Assembly: GCA_016868315.1 (NCBI GenBank)
Contig: VGHE01000001.1
Span: 310,001-374,000 of the forward strand
DNA: 64,000 nt
Direction: 5' to 3'
DNA from: Betaproteobacteria bacterium
GTDB lineage: Bacteria; Bdellovibrionota_B; Oligoflexia; Silvanigrellales; Silvanigrellaceae
The position numbers and the translations under genes were made by a program. The notes below the pieces were generated by a model. It was not told the origin of the DNA. It saw only the letters and a list, made by a program, of their open reading frames with translations, and did no database searches. Position 1 is the first letter of the stretch; each line of letters starts with the position of its first letter. Positions 51,446 through 60,124 of this stretch are shown here, one piece after another.

Positions 51446-54400
51446 AGAGAAGTCTCGAAGTTCTGGTTGCACAGGTCGTAAAGCAGCTGTTCGATGAGCC
51501 GGCAAGGCTTCACCTTGTGCTCGTACCAACCGACAACGATGCTTTGATTGTCGAAGAATGTGTGCGCCAGATGGCAGGCGTAGCTCTTGAGCAGAATGAA
51601 GTTGTATCGTTACCTAATTTTATTCAATCGGGTGTTTATCGCTTTGAGTCCTCACGCAGGTTGTTGGCGCGGCGCCTCGGTGCGCTGCACCGCATTCGTA
51701 CTGGTGGAGTGCGCTGTGTTATTGCCTCTGCTCCTGCGCTTATGCGAGTTGTTCCCTCAGCAACATGGTTAGGTGAAAACACTCTTTTCTTGCGCGAAGG
51801 CGATGAGCACGACCAAGATATAGTCTGGGATCGTCTGCAAGCATTGGGCTACCAGACTGTTCAGCGCGTTGAGGAGGTTGGGGAATGTGCTGTGCGCGGG
51901 GGGATCTTGGATCTCTGGACTCCCGGCGAACGTCATCCTGTTCGCTGCGAATTCTTTGGCGATACGGTCGAAAAAATTCGTTCTTTCCGGCCTGCGGATC
52001 AACGTTCCTTTGCCACACTCGCTGAAGTCAGTGTGCTTCCTGCACGCGAATTTGTTTGGCCGGTCGAGGCGCACGTGTCGGCGTGGATTGATCGTTTCAA
52101 CAAGGCCATTCTGGCTCAAGGTTTGCCAGGAACATTGCGCAACGACCTGCTCGAGAATGTGCGCTGCTCGATTCCGTTTCCTGGAATAGATGATCTGAGC
52201 CAACTCTTTTCATCGACAGAATTTGTTCGGCCGCTCGATTTTTTCAGGCAAAACCACGACCGCGCTGTTGCAATTCATCTTCTTGCAGAGACACCTCAGC
52301 TCGAGCAGGGTTTTAAGGAAGTTTTCGATCTCTATGAGAGTGCTTGGCAGTCGGCTTATGGCAAGGCGTTTTTGACCATCAAACCAGAGAAACTCTTTCC
52401 CGCTGCCGACGCTTTTGCGGGTTGGCTTAAAGAGCAGACCGCCGTTGAAAACAAGAGTCCTTATGCATTGCCGCAGCAGGTTGAATCCCGTTTTCTTGCG
52501 GCGGGCAAACGTAAGTTCTCGGAACGCATCCAGCTCGTCAAAGAGCTTTTGAATGAAGATAGTCAGCTCGGGTGTGTTTTTACCAGTGCCTCTCGCGATG
52601 CCTGTCTTGAGTTTGCGGCCCTCTTGCGCGCACAATTTGCCGGCACCTCCAAAGTAGAGGTTCCTGAAGCCGACATTCCAGCGTTCTCACTCAAGGACTT
52701 TTTCACGAAGCCCATGTCGTCTGCCGCCGAACTCTGGCAGGCGCGATTGGCTCGGTTTGGACAGCCGTTTTATTTGCCCGATTCGCGTCAGCTTGTGTTG
52801 CCCGAAGAGTGGCTACGCGGAGTGAGCAAAGACCATTCTCTCGAGGTGTTTAGCGAGGAAGAATCTCGCAATGCATCGCGCGAAGCGACTGAAACACTGC
52901 TCACACAGCACTTCGGAGATTTTTCTGAAGGTGATCTGGTTGTGCATGTGCAGCATGGTATTGCCCGCTTTCGGGGGTTGATGACCATCAAGCTGATGGA
53001 CATCTCGGGCGATTTCCTTGTGCTCGAATACGCCGGCAACGACAAAATATATGTGCCCGTGCACAAGCTCAACATGGTGCAGCGCTACATCGGCGCAGGC
53101 AAAGCCGATGAGTCACTGCTCGATTCGCTCAAGAGCTCACAGTGGGAAAAACGCAAAACCAGGGCGAAGGAAGAGGCACAGAAGCTCGCCAAGGAACTGC
53201 TCGAACATCAAGCCCGGCGCGCGACCACGCCTGGGCATGCTTACGCCACGATTGAAGATAACTACATGCTGTTTGAGGCCGCCTTTCCCTACGATGAAAC
53301 TCCTGATCAGTTGAAAGCAACGCGTGAAATACAGGCGGATATGAGCCGTCCGAAAGCCATGGATCGCCTCCTGTGTGGTGACGTTGGATTTGGTAAAACT
53401 GAGGTTGCGATGCGGGCTGCGTATCGCGCAGTCCTCGATGGAAAACAGGTAGCTTGGCTCGTTCCAACGACCGTGCTGGCTCACCAGCACCACCGCAGCC
53501 TCAAGGAGCGCTTCCAACAGTTCGGTGTTCAGGTTGAGATTCTTGATCGCTCGAGCGGCACCGGGGGAGCAACGAAACTCCTCAAAAAACTTTCCGAAGG
53601 CGGTGTTGATGTTTTGGTGGGAACCCATCGTCTTCTTTCCCCAGATGTAAAATATCGAGATCTAGGTCTTCTGATTGTCGATGAAGAGCAACGTTTTGGT
53701 GTCCTACAGAAAGAGAAAATCAAAACTCTTTCCTACGGAGTCGATGTCCTCACAATGAGCGCCACACCTATTCCCCGCACCTTGCAGATGGCCATGATTG
53801 GTCTTCGGGATCTCAGTCTTCTGACAACACCACCGAAGGCTCGCCTTGCCGTCAAGACGTTTGTTTGTCCATTTGATGAAACCACCATCCGTGATTCCAT
53901 TCGCTATGAACTCGCACGCGGCGGTCAAATTTTCTTTGTCCACAATCGGGTCGAAGATCTTCGCGCTGTGGAACAATATCTCAAGCAGCTCGTGCCCGAG
54001 GCTCGTATTTGCGTGGGGCATGGAAAAATGCCGCAAAAGGAACTCGACAAAACTGTCATCGAGTTCATGGATCAAAAGTTTGATATTCTACTATGTACAA
54101 CCATCATTGAGTCTGGAATTGACATGCCCAATGTCAATACAATTATTGTGCAGGATGCCGACCACTTTGGATTATCTCAGCTCTACCAGCTGCGGGGGCG
54201 TGTTGGTCGCCGTTCAACGCGCGGCTACGCATACTTTTTGATGTCTCCCGGTGCTCGCGATGAAGACGACGGCGTCAAGCGGCTTGAAGTCTTGCGTGAG
54301 CATCAGGATCTGGGCAGTGGTTTTGCAATTGCAAGCCAGGATCTTGAAATGCGCGGTGCGGGCAACATCATGGGTGATGACCAAAGTGGTCGTGTCACAG

Positions 54401-54987
54401 AGGTTGGCCTGGAAACCTATATGCAGATGCTCGACGATGCGATTCGCTCGATGGGTGGACGAAAGGTTCGTTCTTTGCCTGAGGCGGAAATTCAGGTTCC
54501 TGTAGAAGCCCAAATCCCAGAGGATTACGTTCAAAATTCCAAAGAGCGCTTGCGGCTTTATCGGCGCTTTTTTGGAGCACGCAATGAAGATAACCTTCAG
54601 GCACTCACGCTTGAATGTGGTGACAGGTTTGGTCCTCCACCACAGTCGGTTCTCCACTTGGCCGACATGGCCCGGGTGCGGCGTTGGTTGATGAGTTTTG
54701 GTGGTATTGGATTGAACGTCAGCGATGACTTCACCGAGGTGAAGATTAGCCCTGAAGTGCTTCAGGCACGCGATGATGCCGACGCAGAGGCGGTTGTGAA
54801 GCGGATCTTCGACGTGTGTAACCGTCAAGTGAAGGGCGTTCGCCTTACCCCGGATGGGCGATTGCTGTTACCTTTAAAAAGGAAACAGTTCCGTCCTGAA
54901 TCTGGATATACAGGGCTGAGTGAACTGAAGAAGTTTTTGATTTTGTTTGCAGGTGAATCATATGTGGAGGCTGCACCAAAAGCGTAG
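51442..54987 (+). CDS. mfd: Transcription-repair coupling factor
   Basis: 1181 aa SF2 translocase that removes stalled RNA polymerase and recruits UvrA. It has an N-terminal UvrB-like region (ECAVRGGILDLWTPGE), a CarD-like RNA-polymerase interaction domain near residue 498 (VVHVQHGIARFRGL), Walker A GDVGFGKT (about 646), a DEEQ box (about 747; VDEEQRFGV), SATPIPRTL, the TRG motif region and a C-terminal TRCF domain. The length and order fit the family. It is coupled to gpsA upstream, and its end overlaps the next gene by 26 bp. Confidence 0.97.
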   Translation: MKRSLEVLVAQVVKQLFDEPARLHLVLVPTDNDALIVEECVRQMAGVALEQNEVVSLPNFIQSGVYRFESSRRLLARRLGALHRIRTGGVRCVIASAPALMRVVPSATWLGENTLFLREGDEHDQDIVWDRLQALGYQTVQRVEEVGECAVRGGILDLWTPGERHPVRCEFFGDTVEKIRSFRPADQRSFATLAEVSVLPAREFVWPVEAHVSAWIDRFNKAILAQGLPGTLRNDLLENVRCSIPFPGIDDLSQLFSSTEFVRPLDFFRQNHDRAVAIHLLAETPQLEQGFKEVFDLYESAWQSAYGKAFLTIKPEKLFPAADAFAGWLKEQTAVENKSPYALPQQVESRFLAAGKRKFSERIQLVKELLNEDSQLGCVFTSASRDACLEFAALLRAQFAGTSKVEVPEADIPAFSLKDFFTKPMSSAAELWQARLARFGQPFYLPDSRQLVLPEEWLRGVSKDHSLEVFSEEESRNASREATETLLTQHFGDFSEGDLVVHVQHGIARFRGLMTIKLMDISGDFLVLEYAGNDKIYVPVHKLNMVQRYIGAGKADESLLDSLKSSQWEKRKTRAKEEAQKLAKELLEHQARRATTPGHAYATIEDNYMLFEAAFPYDETPDQLKATREIQADMSRPKAMDRLLCGDVGFGKTEVAMRAAYRAVLDGKQVAWLVPTTVLAHQHHRSLKERFQQFGVQVEILDRSSGTGGATKLLKKLSEGGVDVLVGTHRLLSPDVKYRDLGLLIVDEEQRFGVLQKEKIKTLSYGVDVLTMSATPIPRTLQMAMIGLRDLSLLTTPPKARLAVKTFVCPFDETTIRDSIRYELARGGQIFFVHNRVEDLRAVEQYLKQLVPEARICVGHGKMPQKELDKTVIEFMDQKFDILLCTTIIESGIDMPNVNTIIVQDADHFGLSQLYQLRGRVGRRSTRGYAYFLMSPGARDEDDGVKRLEVLREHQDLGSGFAIASQDLEMRGAGNIMGDDQSGRVTEVGLETYMQMLDDAIRSMGGRKVRSLPEAEIQVPVEAQIPEDYVQNSKERLRLYRRFFGARNEDNLQALTLECGDRFGPPPQSVLHLADMARVRRWLMSFGGIGLNVSDDFTEVKISPEVLQARDDADAEAVVKRIFDVCNRQVKGVRLTPDGRLLLPLKRKQFRPESGYTGLSELKKFLILFAGESYVEAAPKA

Positions 54988-56443
54988 ATTTTTGGTTTCG
55001 GGGGCACTGTGCCTTTGTGGTACCCTTATGTCCCACGAGATCTACGCCCAGAGTGCAGAATCTTCAGCTAAAGCTCCACCCTCGAATACAACCACAGCTG
55101 TTCAAGAGCAGCCTGTGAAGAAAAAGAATGCCTCGGCTTTAAAAAAGGCGATCGAGACCGCACTCGAAAATGAGGATTTCTTTGAAGCTGAGGGTTTGCT
55201 CAAGCAGGTCACCGAATCCGTTTTGAAAGAGGATCCCAAGTTTCTTTTCTATCAGGCCGTCGTTGCGAAGGGTTTGTATCGTCTCAATGACGCAGAGTCG
55301 CTTCTAAAACAGTCCTTGCGCAAAGACAAAAGCGACGGTGACGCTCTGTTTGAAATGGCACTGCTGCTCATGGAAAAAAAGAAATGGAAGGATGCCGAGG
55401 TGCTGCTCTACTTGGCGGGCAATGAACGCTCCTTGAGCCAGCGCAGGCAGGTGCTTCTTCCGTACTATTTGGGCGTTGCCTCGTTTGAATCGGGCAAGAT
55501 ATTCAGCGCCCGTAACAGTTTTTCGCGTTTGAATTGGGCCAATGCACTCGATCCTGCCTTAGAGCAGTCGGCCAGTGCATTCCTTGGGCGCATTGCTCGC
55601 GTTCGGCCTTGGAGCATCATTGCACCTCTGACCTGGCAGTATGAATCGAACATGCTGGGAATCTCAGAGGCAACACCTCTCCCCGAGGGCTACAGTCAGC
55701 GGCAGGGGAGCAAAGTCACTGCGGGGCTTTTTACTCAATGGAATGGTCTGGGTGGTGAGAGTTCAGGCGAAGGACCCTGGGGACTCGCTCTGCGGCTCCT
55801 CTCTATTCGAGCGCTTCCCGATGAGTTCAAAGCATTAAATGTTCTGTTCATTGAGCCCGAGCTCAACTGGTCGCGCTTTTTGGGTGAGCGATGGGGGATG
55901 TTCAAGTGGGCGGCTGTCGCCAATCGGATCAGTGTGGGTGGAGAGGCTACAACGGCCTCGGGACTCCTGCGCTTGACTTTCCTCGAGGCCGAAGCCAGCG
56001 CAGGTTATGAGGCAGATCTCCAGAAATCGTCGACTTCGAATCGGTCTGTTTTTCTTTTGCGTGTTTCGCGCGAGTGGCCCGTGTGGGCACGCGGGAGCCT
56101 TTCACTGGGGTTACCGGTTGAGCTCGGAGCAAGAATACCAACCGACAAGCAGGAGCTGGGTGAGCAGAGGCTGGATGCTGCCTTGGCTCCTGCATTGAGT
56201 TGGACACCGATGCGGCGCGTGTCCGTCAAGCTGAGCGAAAAACTAGCCTATGAGAGCGTCTCAACGGCATCCAATGCTACTGTGTCTTTCCTTCGCAATA
56301 CTCCAGGTCTGACAATCTCATACATCGCACAGCCCTATTTGGTTTTGAGCAGCAGCGTTGCATACGAACTCGAGAAGAAATCGAGCGATGCTGATAGTTT
56401 GAAGAAGGCCTCTGCATCTATCTCGATTCTAGGTTTGCTCTAA
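54962..56443 (+). CDS. Exported TPR / outer-membrane beta-barrel-like protein
   Basis: 493 aa: signal peptide (FLVSGALCLCGTLMS, cleavage near IYAQS), TPR-like helices at about residues 55-205 (EDFFEAEGLLKQV, LNDAESLLKQSL, KWKDAEVLLYLAG), then a C-terminal half of alternating aromatic and polar strands typical of outer-membrane barrels (IIAPLTWQYESNM to the end). The start lies within the last 26 bp of mfd, with AGGTG upstream of ATG 54962. The function is not recognised; it may assemble or transport envelope material. Confidence 0.65.
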   Translation: MWRLHQKRRFLVSGALCLCGTLMSHEIYAQSAESSAKAPPSNTTTAVQEQPVKKKNASALKKAIETALENEDFFEAEGLLKQVTESVLKEDPKFLFYQAVVAKGLYRLNDAESLLKQSLRKDKSDGDALFEMALLLMEKKKWKDAEVLLYLAGNERSLSQRRQVLLPYYLGVASFESGKIFSARNSFSRLNWANALDPALEQSASAFLGRIARVRPWSIIAPLTWQYESNMLGISEATPLPEGYSQRQGSKVTAGLFTQWNGLGGESSGEGPWGLALRLLSIRALPDEFKALNVLFIEPELNWSRFLGERWGMFKWAAVANRISVGGEATTASGLLRLTFLEAEASAGYEADLQKSSTSNRSVFLLRVSREWPVWARGSLSLGLPVELGARIPTDKQELGEQRLDAALAPALSWTPMRRVSVKLSEKLAYESVSTASNATVSFLRNTPGLTISYIAQPYLVLSSSVAYELEKKSSDADSLKKASASISILGLL

Positions 56444-56509
56444 AGGCCGTCTGCTCGTGTTCGATTGGAATCGCTCGCGAGGCAGCTTGGCCGAGCCAGG
56501 CGGAAAAAT

Positions 56510-56746
56510 TCAGCTCAGAACTGCACGTACACGCTTGCTGAATTCGCGGATGGCATCTTGAAGACTCTGGCCTTGGTCAACAGCATGCCGCACTTCGATG
56601 GCTTGCAACAGGTCGCTCATAACGTCGCCGGGATCGGCTTTTTGTGAACAGCTGCACGAGCCTGTATTTTCGAGCTCCATGACGAATGCATTGAGTTCTT
56701 CGACAGTATATTTTTGCGCCAACTCGCGCAGAGCCTTGATGTCCAT
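56510..56746 (-). CDS. Small conserved protein, DUF6952-like
   Basis: 78 aa. The N-terminus MDIKALRELAQKYTVEELNA and the C-terminal DAIREFSKRVRAVLS resemble a small family (DUF6952) found beside thioredoxin and peroxiredoxin genes in other bacteria. Two cysteines occur in CSCSQK near residue 31. It follows the thioredoxin gene by 54 nt on the same strand, consistent with a thioredoxin-linked role. Function unknown. Confidence 0.65.
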   Translation of the reverse strand: MDIKALRELAQKYTVEELNAFVMELENTGSCSCSQKADPGDVMSDLLQAIEVRHAVDQGQSLQDAIREFSKRVRAVLS

Positions 56747-56800
56747 GGCTTTGTTTCCTCATGTTTTAGAAGCTGAAGCTCTGGGTTCAAAGCAGGGGTA

Positions 56801-57121
56801 TCAGACTTGAACACCGTTCTCTTTGAGGAAGTTTCTCAGGCTTTCTTCGCGCGTGGTGCAAAGCGAAGCAACGATTTTGCCATCTTTCACGAGTGCCAAG
56901 GTGGGCAGGTTTTCGATTTCAACTTGCTCGCGTGCTTCTGGATTTTTCTCAGCGTCGATCTTGAAGATTTCCATCTTGTGCTCTTCGGCCACACGACGGA
57001 ACATAGGCGCAGCCATGCGGCAGGCTCCGCACCAACTCGCGTAGTAATCCACAAGTGCGAGTTTACTTGCTGCAATGCGTGAAGAAAAATCGGAATCAGA
57101 CAATTCAACGAAGTCAGTCAT
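56801..57121 (-). CDS. Thioredoxin family protein
   Basis: Cytosolic thioredoxin-fold reductant, 106 aa. The active site is WCGAC (Cys31/Cys34; GA replaces the classical GP), and the cis-proline is in ENLPTLALV. The protein follows mltD by 4 nt and precedes the DUF6952-like gene, forming a three-gene operon. Because of the altered active site, it may serve a specific partner rather than be the main thioredoxin. Confidence 0.92.
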   Translation of the reverse strand: MTDFVELSDSDFSSRIAASKLALVDYYASWCGACRMAAPMFRRVAEEHKMEIFKIDAEKNPEAREQVEIENLPTLALVKDGKIVASLCTTREESLRNFLKENGVQV

Positions 57122-57125
57122 GCTT

Positions 57126-58973
57126 TCAATCCCCTCGTTTGCTCCTTCGGGTCGCGAACTTGACTGAACGGGAGCGCTTGCCCGCTGAAGCGCGGAGTTT
57201 GCGCTTCGAGCTTCGCTCGTCCCGTGTCAGGCGTTCGTACTGACCTGAACCAAGTGCAACAGGTATCTTCAAGCTTTGACCTTTTGACAATCGTGCATTG
57301 GGGCGAATCCCGGGATTCGCCTTCAGCAGTGTGGCCAGAGTGATACCGTAGCGACCCGCAAATTGACCCACACTTTCACGTTTCTTGACCCGGGCGGCCA
57401 CATAGAAGGTGCGTGGTGCTTGCGGTAGCGCATCGACTGCGGCAATCGCGGATGCGTAGCTGCTCTCGGGCACGCGCAATAAATAAGGTGCTGTGCCCGT
57501 TCCCGGCGGGGTAATGCCCAAGCGCAGTTCGGGGTTCAGATTCTCAAGAACTTTTGGGTCAACTTCAATGGATGCCGCAAGATCGGGGAGGCGAATTGAC
57601 TTCTCCAGAGCAAGCGAGCGCGTGCGCACAGCTCGGCTCCCTTCAGAAACCTCGAAGCCGAACCGGCTAGGGTTCTTGGAGATGATCATCGCCGCAATCA
57701 GCTTGGGCACGTAGTTGCGCGTCTCGTTCGGCAACCGGCGAGCAGCGGAAAGCGCAAAGAAGCTTGTTTCTTTCTGGCCACGCATGCTGCGTGCCACACG
57801 GCCTTCACCGGCGTTGTAGCTGGCTGCTGCCAAATGCCAATCGCCAAAGAGTGTGTACAGGTATGTGAGGTAGCGTGCCGCTGCAATCGTCGATTTTTCA
57901 GGGTCACGACGCTCATCAACGTAGTCGTTTTGCTTCAGGCCGAAGCTGCGTCCGGTCGCGCGCATGAACTGCCAAGTTCCGGCGGCACGTGCAGAAGAGA
58001 GCGCGCGGTTGTTGAAGCCCGATTCGATCATCGCAAGGTAGATAAGGTCTTTGGGGAGGCCATATTTTTCAAGCACAGGAACGGATTGCGGAATGATATC
58101 CTCGGCTCTGCGCAGCCAGGTGACGAACCCTTTGCGGCCACGAGTCTGGAAGTATTGAATCCACTTGATGACATCTCCATTAATCACGACCGGATAGTCG
58201 AAATCGAGATTGGGGAGAGTGGGCATCAGAAGCTTCGTGTACTCATCGGTGCGCGCATCTTCGAGGGCTTTTCTGAGTTGAGAAGCTTTCTTGTAGCGGT
58301 GTCTGTTTGCTGTCAGGAACTGGTTTTCAAAGATACCTTGCCAGTCTTCCATATAGACACTGCCCTCACACAGGGCGAACTGTCCTTCGATCCCGGTGTT
58401 CAGCAGCAGCTCGGCCATTTCTTCAGGACTGCGCGCAGAGTCTGCATCGAGCGCCTCTTTTTCTGCGTCCACGGCGCTTTCTTCGACCAAAGCAGAATCT
58501 TCGTCTTCCTCATCGGAGTCGAAACTGTTTTCGAACTGAGGATTGGGCTGAGTCAATGCCGCTATGATTGTTTCACCGGTTGTATCGCTTGGCTTTGCGC
58601 TTGCTGAGTTCGAAGAGGTTGTGTTGCTCGTTGCAGTGTTACGCCCCTCGGGCAGCATTCCCGCAGCAGAATTTGAGGAGAGCAGCGTTGTGGCCTGCTG
58701 ACCTGCAAGCTGGTCGCGCTGAGAATTGTCTGGTGTCTTTGGTTGGGGCTTCGCAACAGCTCGGGCAGGAGTCCTGTTCGTTTGAACTCGGGGAACAGTG
58801 CCGGTAATGACCGACTTTTCAAGCATGCTGATCTGAGTGCTGTCGAGCGATAAGCGCGGCGCTGGCCGATGCTGAGTATGGGACTGACATGCAGCAACGG
58901 CAAAGAGTCCCATGGCGAGGGTCAGCTTGATGATTTTGCTCAGCGAGCTGTTTTGTTCTTTTTGACCAGTCAC
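57126..58973 (-). CDS. mltD: Membrane-bound lytic murein transglycosylase D-like lipoprotein
   Basis: 615 aa. The lipobox ends AVAAC, followed by a long disordered Ser/Thr/Ala-rich and acidic linker (to about residue 200), an SLT transglycosylase domain with catalytic Glu317 (LAMIESGFNNRA, then AAGTWQFM), and LysM-like repeats at the C-terminus (VKKRESVGQFAGRYGI, LSKGQSLKIPV). It cleaves peptidoglycan in the periplasm. GTG 58973 is chosen because GGAGG sits 6 nt before it; ATG 58979 would leave no spacer. It is the first gene of an operon with thioredoxin. Confidence 0.9.
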   Translation of the reverse strand: MTGQKEQNSSLSKIIKLTLAMGLFAVAACQSHTQHRPAPRLSLDSTQISMLEKSVITGTVPRVQTNRTPARAVAKPQPKTPDNSQRDQLAGQQATTLLSSNSAAGMLPEGRNTATSNTTSSNSASAKPSDTTGETIIAALTQPNPQFENSFDSDEEDEDSALVEESAVDAEKEALDADSARSPEEMAELLLNTGIEGQFALCEGSVYMEDWQGIFENQFLTANRHRYKKASQLRKALEDARTDEYTKLLMPTLPNLDFDYPVVINGDVIKWIQYFQTRGRKGFVTWLRRAEDIIPQSVPVLEKYGLPKDLIYLAMIESGFNNRALSSARAAGTWQFMRATGRSFGLKQNDYVDERRDPEKSTIAAARYLTYLYTLFGDWHLAAASYNAGEGRVARSMRGQKETSFFALSAARRLPNETRNYVPKLIAAMIISKNPSRFGFEVSEGSRAVRTRSLALEKSIRLPDLAASIEVDPKVLENLNPELRLGITPPGTGTAPYLLRVPESSYASAIAAVDALPQAPRTFYVAARVKKRESVGQFAGRYGITLATLLKANPGIRPNARLSKGQSLKIPVALGSGQYERLTRDERSSKRKLRASAGKRSRSVKFATRRSKRGD

Positions 58974-59065
58974 CGTCATCCTCCAACCCGTGAGTTTTAA
59001 ATCACGTTGGCTTTGCTTAAATTAACGGCATTTCTAATGAGTGAAAAACCGATGCCTCGTTTCCC

Positions 59066-60124
59066 ATGTTACCGACTTCGGCGCAATGGGAAACTTTTCT
59101 CCTGGCCGAATCTAAGGCAGAGTGCGCTCTGCTGTGTCGCGATAATTCTTTAGATGGCGACAATGATTGGTTTTTCATTGTTCAAAAGAGGTGGGTTTTG
59201 GTCGGAAATCTGACACTCGAAAAAATGAAGGTTGGGCTGGAAAGCTATACAAAAGAGCAATTCTTGACTCTTCCAGAAAAACTTGAAGGCCGCCAAAGTG
59301 CACCTTCGGAGCCCCTGCGCATTGCAGCCGAGTATACCCTGGGAGATGCCCCCGTCGCGCGTGGAAAGCGACTGGTGCTGCGTCACGAAGGTTCCTTTCG
59401 CTGCACAATCTGTGCCCGCGAATCCAAGAAGCTCTTTGATGGATGCTGTTATCCCTGCTTCCAGAAATCTGCGCAGGCGGACAGGTGCCTGCTGAACCCT
59501 GTCAATTGCCACTACATGGAAGGAACCTGTCGGGAACCGGAGTGGGGCAAGGAATTCTGCTACCAAGGTCACTACGTTTACCTCGCATTCACAGACAAAC
59601 TCAAAGTCGGCATCACCCGCTGTAGCCAGGTGCCCGTGCGTTGGGTCGACCAGGGTGCGACTATGGCCGTGCTTTTGGCCAAGGTGGGCTCGCGGCATCA
59701 GGCTGGAAAGCTCGAGCATCTTTTGACTCAAAAGTATGCCGACAAAAGTCATTGGTTGAAAATGCTCAAGAGCGGCAATACGCGGCTCGGTGATGCCGAA
59801 TTCGAACGCGGCCGTCGGGAGGCTTTGGCCTTCCTGCGCGATGAACTTGCTGCAACGAGCGGCTCAAAGCATCGCGCTCCATGCCCCACCGGCTTGCCGC
59901 ATGCGGCTGATATCGAGTTATTGGAAACAGCAACAGTGGTTGCGATTGAGTATCCGCTCTGGAGTCCTGTTCCCGAAAAAATAGCTTCACTGAATCTTGA
60001 GAAGGCTCCCTCTATCAGTTCGGAGATTCTTGGAATCAAGGGGCAGTATCTGCTTCTCAGTGACGGTGCGTTCAACGTGAGACGTCACGAGGGTTTCGTC
60101 GTGTCGTGCGAAATCCTGGGCTAG
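59066..60124 (+). CDS. DUF2797 family protein
   Basis: 352 aa protein of unknown function. Family blocks are evident: a zinc-ribbon-like CTICARESKKLFDGCCYPCF, then CLLNPVNCHYMEGTCREPEW, and HYVYLAFTDKLKVGITR with RWVDQGATMA. The Cys pattern suggests two zinc sites. It is convergent with the ABC1-type kinase gene, overlapping it by 53 bp, which is long for a tail-to-tail pair. No functional link is apparent. Confidence 0.82.
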   Translation: MLPTSAQWETFLLAESKAECALLCRDNSLDGDNDWFFIVQKRWVLVGNLTLEKMKVGLESYTKEQFLTLPEKLEGRQSAPSEPLRIAAEYTLGDAPVARGKRLVLRHEGSFRCTICARESKKLFDGCCYPCFQKSAQADRCLLNPVNCHYMEGTCREPEWGKEFCYQGHYVYLAFTDKLKVGITRCSQVPVRWVDQGATMAVLLAKVGSRHQAGKLEHLLTQKYADKSHWLKMLKSGNTRLGDAEFERGRREALAFLRDELAATSGSKHRAPCPTGLPHAADIELLETATVVAIEYPLWSPVPEKIASLNLEKAPSISSEILGIKGQYLLLSDGAFNVRRHEGFVVSCEILG

